Shown here: positions 17,253-25,511 of the stretch, piece by piece
How positions within the stretch are numbered: position 1 is the first letter of the stretch
Layout of the letters: each line of letters starts with the position of its first letter
From: Chryseobacterium sp.
GTDB lineage: Bacteria; Bacteroidota; Bacteroidia; Flavobacteriales; Weeksellaceae
DNA: 64,000 bases
Assembly (NCBI GenBank): GCA_031286615.1
Contig: JAITUA010000013.1
Coordinates: 620,001-684,000, forward strand
Direction: 5' to 3'
Notes under the pieces: generated by a model
What the model was told of the DNA's origin: nothing
What the model saw: the letters and a program-made list of their open reading frames with translations, nothing else
Databases searched by the model: none
Program-made: the position numbers and the translations under genes

Positions 17253-17327
17253 ACTCTTATATTTTATGCTAAAGAAATAAAAAAATAAAAAAACAACTAA
17301 AGATTGGACATTTTACAACCAAAGTTT

Positions 17328-17359
17328 ACTGTACAGTTTGAGATTTAATTTTAGTTTTG
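17328..17359. promoter_or_regulatory. Palindrome and -7 box between the XRE gene and the lipoprotein cluster
   Basis: ACTGTACAGT (17328-17337) is a perfect 10-bp palindrome of the size XRE proteins bind. TAGTTTTG (17352-17359) matches the -7 box and points towards the gene at 17421. The palindrome lies at about the -33 position of that promoter. Confidence 0.45.
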
Positions 17360-17420
17360 TCATAGTTTTCCTCGAAGTGAATATAAAAAATATTATATTT
17401 AATAATTAAAACTCAATTGA

Positions 17421-19028
17421 ATGAAAAAAAGCTTTATTATCGGGCTGCTCTTACTGGCAGTCTTAGGTTTTATTTTACAGTCCTGTAGAAATGATTTACT
17501 TCCTGATCATCAGGAAACTTACGACAACAGCAATCAGTTTAAACTTTACTCAAAAAGAATTACACTTAATGAAAGTAAACATAAATCTAAACTGATTTCC
17601 GAACTGCAACAGGCAGAAAATGATTTAAAGAAAACCAAACGATTTGTTGCAGGGAAAGCTATTGATTATGATAATTTTACAATAGATACAGATCATGTTG
17701 TCTTTATGGAAAACGGATCTCACTATCATACATATACTTTCCGGATTATAAGAAATAATGAAAAGGAAAATGCTCCTATAGAAAATTTGGTCTTTACTCC
17801 TTTATCAGATGGGACTTATAGAAAATTATTAATTACCTATAACTTCACTTCTCAGGAAAAGAAAATTCTAATGAACGGAGGAGATGTAAATACTAAAGGA
17901 AAATCTACTGTCACAGAATTGGGCGTAGGTATATTGCCACAAGCATTGGGCAAAGGATCTACACAAAGCTGCGGATATGTAACGGCAGAAGCCTATACCT
18001 GGTGTAGTGAAGGAGTGCATCACAATGGCGAAACAGATTGTACTGCTGATGAACAATCGCACTTAATAACAGTTTTATTATATGTTTGCACCAGTGTAGA
18101 TGACGGAAGTGGAAGCGGTGGCGGTGGTGGCAGTAGTACCGGAGATGGCGGTGGTGGAGATGGTCCCCCGATTACTTGGGTGTGTCCTTATCCCAAGATT
18201 TTAACAGGACCTCAACAACCGGGCTCAGATTTAGGTGATGGAAGCTGTTATGGGGTGCCTACTGATCCCAATGTAGGGGGAGGCTCTAATAATGGAGATC
18301 CTTGTGCTAAAGCAAGTGTTCCTGTAAGTATAGTTAATACTTTATTACATGCACCAACAATATCTACAGAGCTAAGCGCATTAGAAAATCATGCTAAAAA
18401 TGACCATTATGAATATGGTACTGCTATCATTGGAACGAGTACAACACCAATAGCACAGGATCCTTATTCAAGTAATGATCCTGATGATCCTGGCCATGTT
18501 TCAATCAGCATACCTTCTGTTGGAGATCTTCTTGCAATGGCACATACCCATCCCAGCCATGGGGCACCCCCTCCATCTGCGAAAGACCTTTATATAACGC
18601 TCGAATCTGCGAAAGAAAGACCAACTTTTCAGGCATCATTTGTTTTTAGTAGTAATGGTACTAAATATGCTTTAGTTGTAACTGATAGAGTGAAAGCCGA
18701 AGCTTTTCTAGCTGCTTATCCCTTTTTGAGTAATACATCTGATGATGGAAGAATGTTTAATGATAAATTTAATGTAGGCATAGATTTTATAAATATATAT
18801 GAAAATTATATGATAGGAAGATTACCATCATATTCGGGAAACAGTCAGAATGATGGAATGGAATCAGCGTATGCGCAAATTTTGGAAAAATATGATACGG
18901 GAATTAGTTTTGCAAAAACAGATGCTAATGGAAATTTGAAACCACTTAGATCCGTATCTTTTCAATATGAAATCCCAGCATCAGGGGGTAAAAAAATAAC
19001 AGGCTATAGAGCAGAGCCTTGTCCTTAA
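17421..19028 (+). CDS. Lipoprotein with JAMM/JAB-like metalloprotease motif
   Basis: A 535-residue lipoprotein (lipobox ILQSC, Cys22). The N-terminal part (about 23-225) is of unknown type and has a Cys-rich end. A Gly/Ser linker (about 228-250) follows, then a C-terminal domain with His375-x-His377 and, eight residues later, Ser386-x-x-Asp389 (AHTHPSHGAPPPSAKDL). Classic JAMM peptidases read HxH-x7-SxxD, so this has one extra residue. A Glu upstream (Glu331 in YEYGTAIIG) could complete the site. JAB-fold domains also occur in RadC and toxin-related proteins, so protease activity is an inference. It heads a unit with two further lipoproteins and is divergent from the XRE gene. Confidence 0.75.
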   Translation: MKKSFIIGLLLLAVLGFILQSCRNDLLPDHQETYDNSNQFKLYSKRITLNESKHKSKLISELQQAENDLKKTKRFVAGKAIDYDNFTIDTDHVVFMENGSHYHTYTFRIIRNNEKENAPIENLVFTPLSDGTYRKLLITYNFTSQEKKILMNGGDVNTKGKSTVTELGVGILPQALGKGSTQSCGYVTAEAYTWCSEGVHHNGETDCTADEQSHLITVLLYVCTSVDDGSGSGGGGGSSTGDGGGGDGPPITWVCPYPKILTGPQQPGSDLGDGSCYGVPTDPNVGGGSNNGDPCAKASVPVSIVNTLLHAPTISTELSALENHAKNDHYEYGTAIIGTSTTPIAQDPYSSNDPDDPGHVSISIPSVGDLLAMAHTHPSHGAPPPSAKDLYITLESAKERPTFQASFVFSSNGTKYALVVTDRVKAEAFLAAYPFLSNTSDDGRMFNDKFNVGIDFINIYENYMIGRLPSYSGNSQNDGMESAYAQILEKYDTGISFAKTDANGNLKPLRSVSFQYEIPASGGKKITGYRAEPCP

Positions 19029-19044
19029 AAATAAAAATACTATT

Positions 19045-19533
19045 ATGAAAACAAATATTTTACTTACATTTTTTATTACTGTAATTATTTTTACACAATG
19101 TAAATCACAAACAAGTCAACCTATAAGCATAACAGATTATCCCAATTTTTATAATAAGACTGTTTCTAATTTAAATAATCTTATACCAAATAAGGCTAAC
19201 TATTATAATCAACCGCTTTCAGTTTTCCTCCAGGCATTAGCTCAAAATAATATTGTTATAAAGGCTTACGATCCAGATAGTGCATATTTAAAATTAATGT
19301 TTGTGGGGGACGCAGAAACAAGGGCGGAAATTCGTCAATACAATTACGTAAATCCATATATAAACATTTATTTTCAGCAACCTTTTGATTTTCAACAAGC
19401 AACCGCAATTTTAAATCAATATCATTGGTTTTGGAATCCTACAGCAGAGAATTTCTATAAAAACTTAATAGTTAAAAAGATAGAATTTTGGTATGTAAGA
19501 GGATTAACAAATAAAACTCAGGCTCCAAAGTGA
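19045..19533 (+). CDS. Hypothetical lipoprotein, 162 aa
   Basis: The N terminus is a lipoprotein signal with lipobox FTQC (Cys19). The rest is Asn-, Tyr- and Gln-rich and low in GC, with no recognised domain. It starts 16 nt after the JAMM-motif lipoprotein and overlaps the next gene by one base, so it belongs to the same operon. Confidence 0.7.
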   Translation: MKTNILLTFFITVIIFTQCKSQTSQPISITDYPNFYNKTVSNLNNLIPNKANYYNQPLSVFLQALAQNNIVIKAYDPDSAYLKLMFVGDAETRAEIRQYNYVNPYINIYFQQPFDFQQATAILNQYHWFWNPTAENFYKNLIVKKIEFWYVRGLTNKTQAPK

Positions 19534-20048
19534 TGAAATGGGTTTCTTTTTTTATGATGCTTTATTTGCTTAGTTCTTGTTCTGTGAGACAAAAATATAC
19601 GGCTTATCTTTCAACAGGAATAGAAAATATAAAACTTTTCCCTGCTAATAAAATAGATTCTGCTAAAATTAATATTATAAACATAACTGCAAAAAAGTCT
19701 TTAGAAAAATGTGAAAAACAAAAAAATGTAGTGTGTATAGATGATTTAGGTACAATGATTTTGAATGCAGAATTTCCGAAAGGAATAAGTCACTTTAGAA
19801 ACGTTTTATTTGAAAAATTTAAGCTTCCCAAAAATGTAAGAGAAGGAGAAAATAGGATTCGTATAATTCTAGGTATTAATGATAATGTAGAAAAGATAGA
19901 GATTCTAAAATATACTGATAAAAATACCAAAAAAGCTATTGAAGAAGTTTTTAAAGTAAAAGAACTTAATACATGGAAATCAGCAAAGATGTATGGTATC
20001 CCGGTAAAGGAACAGTTTGAAATAAGTATTTTTATAGAAAATAAATAA
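19533..20048 (+). CDS. Lipoprotein with TonB-C-like domain, 171 aa
   Basis: The start is taken as the ATG at 19533, which overlaps the previous stop (TGATG); a GTG one codon earlier is possible. The lipobox is LSSC (Cys16). The C-terminal 80 residues follow the pattern of the TonB C-terminal fold: a KIEILKYTDK strand, a helix with AIEEVFKVKELNTW, and GIPVKEQFEISIFIE. It has no N-terminal TonB helix, so it would sit lipid-anchored in the periplasm and not draw energy from ExbBD. The function is unknown; the domain call is by pattern only. Confidence 0.6.
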   Translation: MKWVSFFMMLYLLSSCSVRQKYTAYLSTGIENIKLFPANKIDSAKINIINITAKKSLEKCEKQKNVVCIDDLGTMILNAEFPKGISHFRNVLFEKFKLPKNVREGENRIRIILGINDNVEKIEILKYTDKNTKKAIEEVFKVKELNTWKSAKMYGIPVKEQFEISIFIENK

Positions 20049-20156
20049 TAAAGACAAACAACTGACTAGAAATAGAAGTTTTTGATAGGATTATATATAA
20101 ATAAACTTTGATAAGTAACACCAATTAATGGGTTTTGTTTATTTAAAGATACTAAA

Positions 20157-20180
20157 AAAGTGAGCCGAAAAGCTCACTTT
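20157..20180 (-). terminator. Terminator between convergent lipoprotein and peptide genes
   Basis: AAAGTGAGC and GCTCACTTT pair around a 6-nt loop. Read on the minus strand it is followed by six T, fitting the end of the double-glycine peptide gene. It may also serve the plus strand. Confidence 0.75.
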
Positions 20181-20197
20181 ATTTATTGTCATTCAGA

Positions 20198-20431
20198 TTA
20201 TGGGGTGATTATAATCGGATCTGGAAAAGGTTCAAGAACCAATGGTTTGCACATTGCAGCCGGTTGGCAGGTTCCTCCCGTGCATATAAAATTTGTCATT
20301 GTGGTGGTGCCGTCAGGGCATCTGATCATGCCTTCACCATGGCATCCTCCGGGACATTCTGCCGGATAGAGTGTTCCTCCAAATACATCTTTCAAATCTG
20401 CTCTCAAAAGCTTTGTTAAGTTCTTTTTCAT
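20198..20431 (-). CDS. Double-glycine leader, Cys-rich bacteriocin-like peptide
   Basis: A 77-residue precursor. The leader MKKNLTKLLRADLKDVFGG has the hydrophobic spacing and final Gly-Gly (18-19) of peptides cut and exported by C39-peptidase ABC transporters. The predicted mature part is 58 residues with six Cys (26, 30, 38, 50, 55, 61), several Gly-Gly turns and a Pro-rich tail. Proteins of this kind, often annotated as bacteriocin-like, are common in Chryseobacterium. No transporter, modifying enzyme or immunity gene lies nearby, so export would depend on a distant transporter. Its target and activity are unknown. Confidence 0.72.
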   Translation of the reverse strand: MKKNLTKLLRADLKDVFGGTLYPAECPGGCHGEGMIRCPDGTTTMTNFICTGGTCQPAAMCKPLVLEPFPDPIIITP

Positions 20432-20664
20432 GGTTTAATTTTTTTGTTTAGTAAATTTTTTATTCTTAACACTCTTATAATTAAATAAGTAGGTTTAGAA
20501 ATATTGAACTAAAATAGTAAATTATTCTATGATGGTTGAATTAATTTATGATAAATCTTAAAATGAAGGTTAGATTTTTTTAAAATGCCAGATAAGTTTG
20601 AAATAGAAGAGTGTCAATTAGATTTGAAATCTAACTATGAATAGTATAAGGATGTGATTTCTGT

Positions 20665-21639
20665 TTATTTTTGCTTTATTTTTGCCTCCAGCTTAGGCAG
20701 GTCTTTTTTATATTGTTCGGGATCCCATTTCATTTGCCAATTTTTTACATACTCTGCCAATGGAGGAAGTCCAACATCTGCGCGTCTTTTATCTACATTG
20801 TCAGGATCTTCCAGTGGGGATACATAATATACTTGTGTTTCAGGATCACGTCCGATCTGACTGCCGTAAATTTGTCTTTTACCTTGTCTCAGGGCCACCC
20901 TGTCTTCGAGAAGGGCCAGACTGCCGCTTTGTGCTTTACCATTTTTTACAGCATCTCTCATCATAGGTAAATATTTTTCCTGTGTTGCCTGATCTGCATG
21001 CTGGATAACAAGAAATAATGTAACGTTTCCCTGTCCGCCCACAACATCAGGACCCAGCCAGCCATATTTATCAAGAATAGCTTTTACCTCAATAAGATTT
21101 AGTGAATCTTTTTTATTGATAAGTCTCCAGTGTTGGTCCATTTCTTTTGAATTCCCACCGTATTTTTTTTCAATATCACCGATTTGTTTTCTGTACTTTT
21201 GGTCTTCATTATAAATGTTACCAAGCTTTGCGACCAGGGGTTTATTCAAATTTGCTTCTGCTTTTTCCTGATTTTTTTTGATTTTTTCGATGAGAGGCTT
21301 CCATCGTTTATCATTATGTAAAGAGCTAAGGTCTGTATCTGTTGTTATATGGTTATAATTACTGAATTTTACTGCAATCCTGTCAAGTTGGGAAAATGCA
21401 CTGTCTGGCCCTGATGCCATTGCCCAGGAGCATGCTGCATTATATCTGTCATTTAGAGACGCTTTCCAGCCGTTAGATTTAAATGCTTCTGAATAGTTGC
21501 TCGCAGAGTTTTTGAAATCCTTGGCCTGGTAAAATGATTCAGCCGCTTTTACTTTATCAGTGTATTCTTTGGGAACAGTTTGCCCGAAGAGTAGTTTTGT
21601 TGATGCTAGACACAGTAAAACGATTAGTCTTATTTTCAT
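20665..21639 (-). CDS. Secreted DUF6624-type protein
   Basis: A 324-residue protein with signal peptide MKIRLIVLLCLASTKLLFGQ. Residues about 25-95 look like a TPR-type helical pair (AAESFYQAKDFKNSASNYSEAF). The C-terminal part has the pattern I associate with DUF6624: DQHWRLINKKDSLN near 168-181, GWLG, then LFLVIQHADQ (His214, Asp216), LEDRVALRQGKRQIYGSQIG. The biochemical role is not known. It is transcribed alone or after the small fragment at 21699. Confidence 0.72.
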   Translation of the reverse strand: MKIRLIVLLCLASTKLLFGQTVPKEYTDKVKAAESFYQAKDFKNSASNYSEAFKSNGWKASLNDRYNAACSWAMASGPDSAFSQLDRIAVKFSNYNHITTDTDLSSLHNDKRWKPLIEKIKKNQEKAEANLNKPLVAKLGNIYNEDQKYRKQIGDIEKKYGGNSKEMDQHWRLINKKDSLNLIEVKAILDKYGWLGPDVVGGQGNVTLFLVIQHADQATQEKYLPMMRDAVKNGKAQSGSLALLEDRVALRQGKRQIYGSQIGRDPETQVYYVSPLEDPDNVDKRRADVGLPPLAEYVKNWQMKWDPEQYKKDLPKLEAKIKQK

Positions 21640-21698
21640 GGTTATTATTTTTTTGAGTTTGGTAATGTCTGGTTCTGTTGGAAGAAGTATTGAAATAG

Positions 21699-21776
21699 TT
21701 ATTTTTTGTCTTCCTTTAGTCTTTTAATTTCTTCTTTTAATAAAGTGATATATTCTTCAAGATTATCAATGTTTTT
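21699..21776 (-). pseudogene. Possible remnant of a coiled-coil C terminus
   Basis: Twenty-five codons without a start codon, closed by TAA at 21699-21701, read NIDNLEEYITLLKEEIKRLK and end in charged residues. This heptad-like sequence resembles the C-terminal tail of small HTH regulators. A stop lies directly upstream in frame and no partner exists nearby, so it may be the last piece of a decayed gene. Confidence 0.3.
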
Positions 21777-21787
21777 TTAAAATGATA

Positions 21788-22258
21788 TTACGGGTTTTCT
21801 TTTGAGATTTCATCATGATGTTTAAGATACAAAGGCAGAGCTGCTGAACCATACCATGGGAAAATTTCATAACTAAAGACTCCGGCTTGTACAGCGGGAT
21901 CTGTTTTTACCCATTGTTCAGCTTCTTCCTTAGATTTGGTATTGAAAATAAACATTCCGCGGTAGTTTTCTTTATTCTTTTCAAGGAAAGGACCGGCTAC
22001 TATAATTTTGCCTTCATCTGCCAGTTTTCCAATATTAGACATATGACCTTTCATGAGTTCGCCCATTTTGGATTTGTCTTCAATCTTAACGGAACCTGTT
22101 GTCAGCATGACAATAGTATAAGGTTTCATTCCATATTTATCAGCTCCTAATGAAGTTGCCAGTTCCTGATTGTATTTAGGTTTTTCTGCTTTCTTTTCCT
22201 GAGCAAAAGACAATGCTGATATAAGGAGGCATGCGGCTAATAATGGTTTTGATTTCAT
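21788..22258 (-). CDS. Secreted YciI-like protein
   Basis: A 156-residue protein with signal peptide (cleavage near LSFAQ, about residue 20). The domain behind it has the YCII-related ferredoxin-like pattern: YTIVMLTTGS, a helix with HMSNIGKLADEGKIIVAGPF, RGMFIFNTKSKEEAEQWVKTDPAVQAGVF and YEIFPWYG. Cytoplasmic YciI proteins are small dimers of unclear function; this one is exported, which is common in Flavobacteriia. No operon partner is evident. Confidence 0.82.
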   Translation of the reverse strand: MKSKPLLAACLLISALSFAQEKKAEKPKYNQELATSLGADKYGMKPYTIVMLTTGSVKIEDKSKMGELMKGHMSNIGKLADEGKIIVAGPFLEKNKENYRGMFIFNTKSKEEAEQWVKTDPAVQAGVFSYEIFPWYGSAALPLYLKHHDEISKENP

Positions 22259-22321
22259 CTTGTTTTATTTTGATAAATATAATAAAAACCTTAAAGATTT
22301 ATGAACACTGAATTTCAAAAA

Positions 22322-22349
22322 ATGATATGATACAAAAAAACCTCGATGG
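22322..22349 (-). terminator. Intrinsic terminator of pncB
   Basis: On the minus strand AACCTCG and CGAGGTT pair around a 7-nt loop and are followed by seven T. It lies 38 nt past the pncB stop. Confidence 0.85.
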
Positions 22350-22386
22350 TTACGAGGTTATATCTAATTTTCCAGATGAGTTTATT

Positions 22387-23565
22387 TTAATCTTTTATTC
22401 TTAAAAATTCTTTGGCCAGTTCAATCATCTTGGGATCACCTGTATACTTTCCATGTTCATCAGAAAGTTTCACTGTAGGAATCCATTCTTTATTTGGAGC
22501 CTGTACACCAATAAGTTTCATTACGATGTTCATTGGCTTCAATCCCACATCATTGGTGAGATTGGTTCCTATTCCGAATGAAATACCAATTTTTCCTCTG
22601 CAGTAATTGGTGATTTCTTCTACCTTTTCAAGATTTAAGGCATCCGAAAAAATAATATATTTAAACATAGGATTGATGCCGTTCTTTTGATAGTGAGCAA
22701 TAGTTTTATCTGCAAATTCCAAAGCATCTCCACTGTCATGACGAACGCCGTCAAAAAGTTTTGCAAATTTTTTGTCAAACTGCTGGAAGAAAACATCCGT
22801 AGTATACGTATCTGAAAGAGCCACTCCAAGATCCCCTCTGTATACATCTACCCAATGTTCCAGAGCCATTTCATTGGCCATTTTGAATCCGTATTCGGCA
22901 GCGTGGAACATAAACCATTCGTGAGCGTGCGTTCCGATAGGTTTTACACCATACTTCATAGCAAAATGAACATTAGAGCTTCCGATAAAGGTTGAATCTC
23001 TTTTTTGAGTCAATGCTTCCATCACCAGATTCTGTACCTTATAAGAATGTCTTCTTCTGGTTCCAAATTCTGCGAAAGTTACTCCAAGTCTTCCTAATGA
23101 ATCTGCTTTCTCTATCGTTTTACTCATCACCACCTCATTGGAATCTCTTTCCATATGGTTCATTTCATAGTGAAGTTCACTGATCAGAGCCAGCAAAGGA
23201 ACTTCCCATAGAATTGTTCTGTACCAAAGCCCTTCTACAACAACGGAAAGATCGCCTCCTTCCTGGTGTATTTTTACTTCAGACGGGTCATAATGATACC
23301 CTTCCAAAAAATCCAGATACGGAAGATCAATATAAGGACATGTTCTTGCCATGAACTTTTTCTCGTCTTTCGTAAGCTTAAGTTCAGCCATTTTATTAAC
23401 AGCTTCTCTTAAAGCAACGTCAAATCCTTCCGGAAAGTGGTGCTTCCCTCTGTTAATAAATTCATATTTTACAATAGAACTTGGGAATAGCTTTACCACT
23501 GCATTCTGCATGGTTATTTTATAAAAATCATTATCTAGGATAGAGTTCAGTCTTACGTCGTTCAT
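22387..23565 (-). CDS. pncB: Nicotinate phosphoribosyltransferase
   Basis: This enzyme joins nicotinate and PRPP, driven by ATP, to give nicotinate mononucleotide in the NAD salvage pathway. The start is set at 23565, giving MNDVRLNSILDNDFYKITMQ; the longer frame to 23646 adds 27 residues without family similarity. The protein is then 392 residues, the usual bacterial length. Characteristic parts are FYKITMQ near the N terminus, AEFGTRRRHS, GSSNVHFAMKYGVKPIGTHAHEW (with the His that is phosphorylated in the family), VALSDTYTTDVFF and FDGVRHDSGD. It is transcribed alone. Confidence 0.94.
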   Translation of the reverse strand: MNDVRLNSILDNDFYKITMQNAVVKLFPSSIVKYEFINRGKHHFPEGFDVALREAVNKMAELKLTKDEKKFMARTCPYIDLPYLDFLEGYHYDPSEVKIHQEGGDLSVVVEGLWYRTILWEVPLLALISELHYEMNHMERDSNEVVMSKTIEKADSLGRLGVTFAEFGTRRRHSYKVQNLVMEALTQKRDSTFIGSSNVHFAMKYGVKPIGTHAHEWFMFHAAEYGFKMANEMALEHWVDVYRGDLGVALSDTYTTDVFFQQFDKKFAKLFDGVRHDSGDALEFADKTIAHYQKNGINPMFKYIIFSDALNLEKVEEITNYCRGKIGISFGIGTNLTNDVGLKPMNIVMKLIGVQAPNKEWIPTVKLSDEHGKYTGDPKMIELAKEFLRIKD

Positions 23566-23604
23566 AATATGTGTAATTTTAACGCAAATATAAAAATAAA
23601 TAAT

Positions 23605-23634
23605 AAAATCGCCTAAATGTAAGGCGATTTTTTT
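23605..23634 (-). terminator. Intrinsic terminator of dps
   Basis: AATCGCCT and AGGCGATT form the stem around a short loop, with T-rich sequence on either side. It lies about 30 nt past the dps stop on the minus strand. Confidence 0.8.
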
Positions 23635-23660
23635 GAAATATTTCAATGCATTTTATGGAG

Positions 23661-24137
23661 TTATTTTCCAAGATAAGAATTGTACATCCAAACTTCTTTC
23701 TCTTGTTCGGTAATATAATCGCTCATTTGCGAATTGGTACCTTCATCTCCTGCTTCATCTGTAATATCTAAAAGTTCTCTTTGCAGATCAATTACTACTT
23801 TGAAAGAGCTTAAAATTAGCTCAACACTTTTGGTGCCATCAGTTACTTCTTTGCTTTCTTTAATGGTTGCTACCTTTAAATAATCTGAATAATTGTGTGC
23901 AGGAATAGCTCCCAAAGTCAGGATTCTTTCTGCAATTTCATCAATTTTTAAAACAAGACTGTTGTACAGCTCCTCGAATTTCGGATGAAGAGTAAAGAAC
24001 TGCTCTCCTTTAATATTCCAGTGAGAACCTCTTGTATTCTGATAAAATACCGAATAGTTGGCTAATAGTACATTTAATTTTTCTGAGATCTTTTTGCAAT
24101 CGGCTTCTTTAAGGCCAATGATACTAGCATTTTTCAT
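23661..24137 (-). CDS. dps: Dps-family ferritin-like DNA-protection protein
   Basis: A 158-residue protein that forms 12-mer shells oxidising and storing iron, and so limits peroxide damage. The start is set at 24137 (MKNASIIGLK), because the extra 11 residues of the longer frame are not conserved in the family. The ferroxidase ligands appear with correct spacing: His39 (RGSHWNIKG), His51 (LHPKFEELY), Asp66 and Glu70 (KIDEIAERI). It lacks a Lys-rich DNA-binding tail at the N terminus. A -7 box TAAATTTG (minus) is at 24238-24245. Confidence 0.93.
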   Translation of the reverse strand: MKNASIIGLKEADCKKISEKLNVLLANYSVFYQNTRGSHWNIKGEQFFTLHPKFEELYNSLVLKIDEIAERILTLGAIPAHNYSDYLKVATIKESKEVTDGTKSVELILSSFKVVIDLQRELLDITDEAGDEGTNSQMSDYITEQEKEVWMYNSYLGK

Positions 24138-24536
24138 ATGTATATATTTATTTTTTAAGGTCGGATACAATCACCGGCTTCAATTGAGTATTCTGTGAAG
24201 CTTGAGGATGAAAGATATGTTTATCATTTTGATATCTCAAATTTACGAAATATCGTGCCGAACTCTCAGGATTATCAATAGATGATAACTATACGAAAGT
24301 TTTTTAAAATAGTTTGGATGTATCAAACGCAGTATTCATATCTTGTTTGAAATGAGAAATTGTGAGAGTTACCCTTTATTGTATAAACTTCATAATTATT
24401 TAATACTCATTTTTTCAGCAGAGAAATTTCTGTTTTTCTGTTCCTTTTCCGCATGTTTATTATGCTTCTCTGATTGTCATATAGAAACCTGTTCGATTTC
24501 GGATGTAAGTATTTGATTTTAATTTTTATATAAGTG
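24138..24536. other. Intergenic region between divergent dps and rpsL
   Basis: About 400 AT-rich bases. Besides the dps -7 box no gene, repeat or strong hairpin was seen. The rpsL promoter begins at its right end. Confidence 0.6.
24238..24245 (-). promoter_or_regulatory. -7 promoter box for dps
   Basis: The minus strand reads TAAATTTG, giving a leader of about 95 nt. No TTTG is seen at the standard distance. Confidence 0.45.
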
Positions 24537-24567
24537 TTTGCAGATTAAAAAAATATTACTATTTTTG
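24537..24567 (+). promoter_or_regulatory. Promoter of the rpsL-rpsG-fusA-rpsJ operon
   Basis: TTTG (24537-24540), a 19-nt spacer and TATTTTTG (24560-24567) fit the Bacteroidota consensus exactly. The rpsL ATG is 24 nt past the -7 box. Confidence 0.88.
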
Positions 24568-24591
24568 CACCCTAAAATAAAAAGCAATTAA

Positions 24592-25005
24592 ATGCCTACT
24601 ATTCAACAATTAGTAAGAAAAGGAAGAGCCACGCTTGCCAAGAAGAGCAAATCGGCTGCCCTTGATTCTTGTCCACAAAGACGTGGTGTATGTACGAGAG
24701 TATATACAACTACACCTAAGAAACCTAACTCTGCACTTAGAAAAGTAGCAAGGGTAAGACTTTCTAACGGTAAAGAAGTGAATGCCTATATCCCGGGCGA
24801 AGGACATAATCTACAGGAGCACTCGATAGTATTGGTTAGAGGCGGAAGGGTGAAAGACCTACCGGGAGTACGTTACCACATCGTAAGAGGTGCATTAGAC
24901 ACAGCTGGTGTAAATGGAAGAACTCAGAGAAGATCTAAGTACGGAGCTAAGAGACCTAAACCAGGACAAGCAGCTGCTGCTCCTGCAAAAGGAAAGAAAA
25001 AATAA
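24592..25005 (+). CDS. rpsL: 30S ribosomal protein S12
   Basis: A 137-residue protein of the decoding centre. The streptomycin-region sequences KKPNSALRK and [13 protein letters not shown] are intact, with the wild-type Lys in both. The C-terminal tail is Ala/Lys-rich. It is first in the str-type operon, 23 nt before rpsG. Confidence 0.98.
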   Translation: MPTIQQLVRKGRATLAKKSKSAALDSCPQRRGVCTRVYTTTPKKPNSALRKVARVRLSNGKEVNAYIPGEGHNLQEHSIVLVRGGRVKDLPGVRYHIVRGALDTAGVNGRTQRRSKYGAKRPKPGQAAAAPAKGKKK

Positions 25006-25028
25006 TCATTAAATAAGGTACAAAAGCA

Positions 25029-25505
25029 ATGAGAAAGACAAAAGCGAAAAAAAGACCGTTGTTACCAGATCCGAAATTTAATGATCAATTGGTAACGAGA
25101 TTCGTAAACAACTTAATGCTTGACGGTAAGAAGTCAATCGCATTCAAAATTTTCTATGATGCATTAGAGATCGTAGAAACTAAAAAAGGAGATAACGAAA
25201 AAACTGCACTTGAAATCTGGAAAGATGCACTTACAAATGTAATGCCTCACGTAGAAGTACGTTCTAGAAGAGTAGGTGGAGCTAACTTCCAAATCCCTAT
25301 GCCAATCAGAGCTGATAGAAAAATTTCTATGGCAATGAAATGGTTAATCAAATATTCTAAAGCTAGAAATGATAAGTCTATGGCTTTGAAATTAGCTAAC
25401 GAAGTTGTAGCTGCTTCTAGAGAAGAAGGTGCTGCTTTCAAAAAGAAATCTGATACTCACAAAATGGCGGAAGCTAACAAGGCTTTCTCACACTTCAAAT
25501 TCTAA
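25029..25505 (+). CDS. rpsG: 30S ribosomal protein S7
   Basis: A 158-residue primary 16S rRNA binder of the small-subunit head. MRKTKAKKR at the start and [16 protein letters not shown] in the middle are typical. It ends 6 nt before fusA. Confidence 0.97.
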   Translation: MRKTKAKKRPLLPDPKFNDQLVTRFVNNLMLDGKKSIAFKIFYDALEIVETKKGDNEKTALEIWKDALTNVMPHVEVRSRRVGGANFQIPMPIRADRKISMAMKWLIKYSKARNDKSMALKLANEVVAASREEGAAFKKKSDTHKMAEANKAFSHFKF

Positions 25506-25511
25506 TCTGAA

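Noticed and set aside
20160-20419. Two plus-strand frames opposite the double-glycine peptide
   Set aside because: The minus strand gives a clean leader with Gly-Gly and a Cys pattern; the plus frames have no such features and one begins inside the terminator.
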